Source: Caryophanales bacterium
GTDB lineage: Bacteria; Bacillota_I; Bacilli_A; RF39; UBA660
NCBI GenBank assembly: GCA_016291895.1
Contig: JAEEZO010000078.1
Coordinates: 1-5,659 of the forward strand
DNA: 5,659 bases
Reading direction: 5' to 3'
Part shown: positions 5,227 to 5,659 of the stretch, one piece after another
How the letters are laid out: each line of letters starts with the position of its first letter
How positions within the stretch are numbered: position 1 is the first letter of the stretch
Notes under the pieces: model-generated
Seen by the model: the letters and a program-made list of their open reading frames with translations, nothing else
The model's database searches: none
Told to the model about the DNA's origin: nothing
Made by a program: the position numbers and the translations under genes

Positions 5227-5659
5227 TGAATGAAAAATTAAAAAATGGTTTAATTCTTTTAGGAGTTTTTCTTCTAGGAGGATTATGTATGTTTGGTATT
5301 AATTATTTTTTTGGTAAAGAAAAAGTTAATACTGTTGTGAAATCTACAGAAACAACATGTAAGGCTTGTCCTGAAACGGTAATTGTTGAAAATGGTAATT
5401 TATCAGCAGCTGTTGATAAAGTATTTAATTCAAGTGTTATGGTTAAAACAAGTAAAAGTTCAAGAGCAGTTGGTTCTGGTAGTGGATTTGTTTATAAAGT
5501 AGATGATAAATATAACTATATAATTACGAATCATCATGTTATAAAAAGTGGAGATGCTTTTAAAATAGTTAATTATAATGATGAAGAAATCGAAGCTAAA
5601 TTACTAGGTAGTGATGAATACTTAGATATTGCTATTCTAAGAATTGAAAGACATGAAGA
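5226..5659 (+). CDS. Membrane-anchored HtrA/DegP-type serine protease, 3' end missing
   Basis: The frame begins with GTG at 5226 and is open to the window edge, giving 144 residues of N-terminal sequence. Residues 8-29 are a hydrophobic anchor (GLILLGVFLLGGLCMFGINY), placing the rest outside. After a linker with a CKAC pair (Cys45, Cys48), the trypsin-like fold of HtrA proteases starts: VFNSSVMVKT at 67-75, GSGSGFVY at 83-90, then IITNHHVI at 99-106, where His104 is the catalytic histidine (family TNxHV). LDIAILRI at 133-140 gives the catalytic aspartate Asp134. The serine (GNSGGP-like) and any PDZ domain lie beyond the edge, so activity cannot be confirmed. HtrA proteases degrade damaged exported proteins. 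The CXXC pair in the linker is unusual to my knowledge. The gene is coupled to the Abi_2 gene through a one-base overlap. Confidence 0.88.
   Translation, partial: MNEKLKNGLILLGVFLLGGLCMFGINYFFGKEKVNTVVKSTETTCKACPETVIVENGNLSAAVDKVFNSSVMVKTSKSSRAVGSGSGFVYKVDDKYNYIITNHHVIKSGDAFKIVNYNDEEIEAKLLGSDEYLDIAILRIERHE

Noticed and set aside
1..5659. Use of a Mycoplasma-type code with TGA as tryptophan
   Set aside because: Tryptophans in all recognised proteins are TGG and no in-frame TGA interrupts the genes. TGA is simply not used among the nine stops seen.
1..5659. tRNA genes, CRISPR arrays, insertion sequences or attachment sites
   Set aside because: No cloverleaf-like segments, regularly spaced repeats, transposase motifs or long terminal repeats were seen on either strand by eye.

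Overview
The window is about 5.7 kb of very AT-rich bacterial DNA. It has strong Shine-Dalgarno sequences (AGGAGG or AGGTGA type), TATAAT-like promoters and compact hairpin terminators with U-tracts. Tryptophan codons are TGG and every stop seen is TAA or TAG, so the ordinary bacterial code fits and a Mycoplasma-type code does not. The rplM-rpsI ribosomal pair beside lineage-specific membrane and lipoprotein genes suggests an uncultured low-GC Bacillota, perhaps one of the Mollicutes-related gut lineages. That placement is an inference from composition and protein style only.

Layout. Positions 1-39 hold the last codons of rplM (ribosomal protein L13), followed by rpsI (S9, 48-464) and its terminator. 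Two genes point left at 549-1209: a 46-residue protein and a 175-residue helical protein, both unrecognised, overlapping by 8 bases. A short divergent promoter region with a perfect 7+7 dyad separates them from a rightward gene (1293-1997). That gene encodes an XRE-type DNA-binding protein with one membrane segment and an outside domain holding six cysteines. After a terminator comes a two-gene operon (2082-3199): a membrane-anchored rhodanese-like protein and a thioredoxin-like lipoprotein, joined by a TAGTG stop/start overlap. A shared bidirectional terminator separates this operon from a leftward zinc-dependent phospholipase C family protein (3227-4147). A second divergent intergenic region leads to an Abi_2/AbiD-F family HEPN protein (4276-5226). 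This too overlaps the next gene by TAGTG. That last gene is a membrane-anchored HtrA/DegP-type serine protease that runs off the right edge.

How the genes may work together. The most notable theme is cell-surface thiol chemistry: a six-cysteine sensor-like ectodomain on a DNA-binding protein, an exported rhodanese and an exported CX5C thioredoxin-like lipoprotein lie side by side. The second theme is the tight coupling of a HEPN ribonuclease of the abortive-infection family to a surface protease gene. Both are readings of gene order and motifs. The sequence does not prove a functional link.
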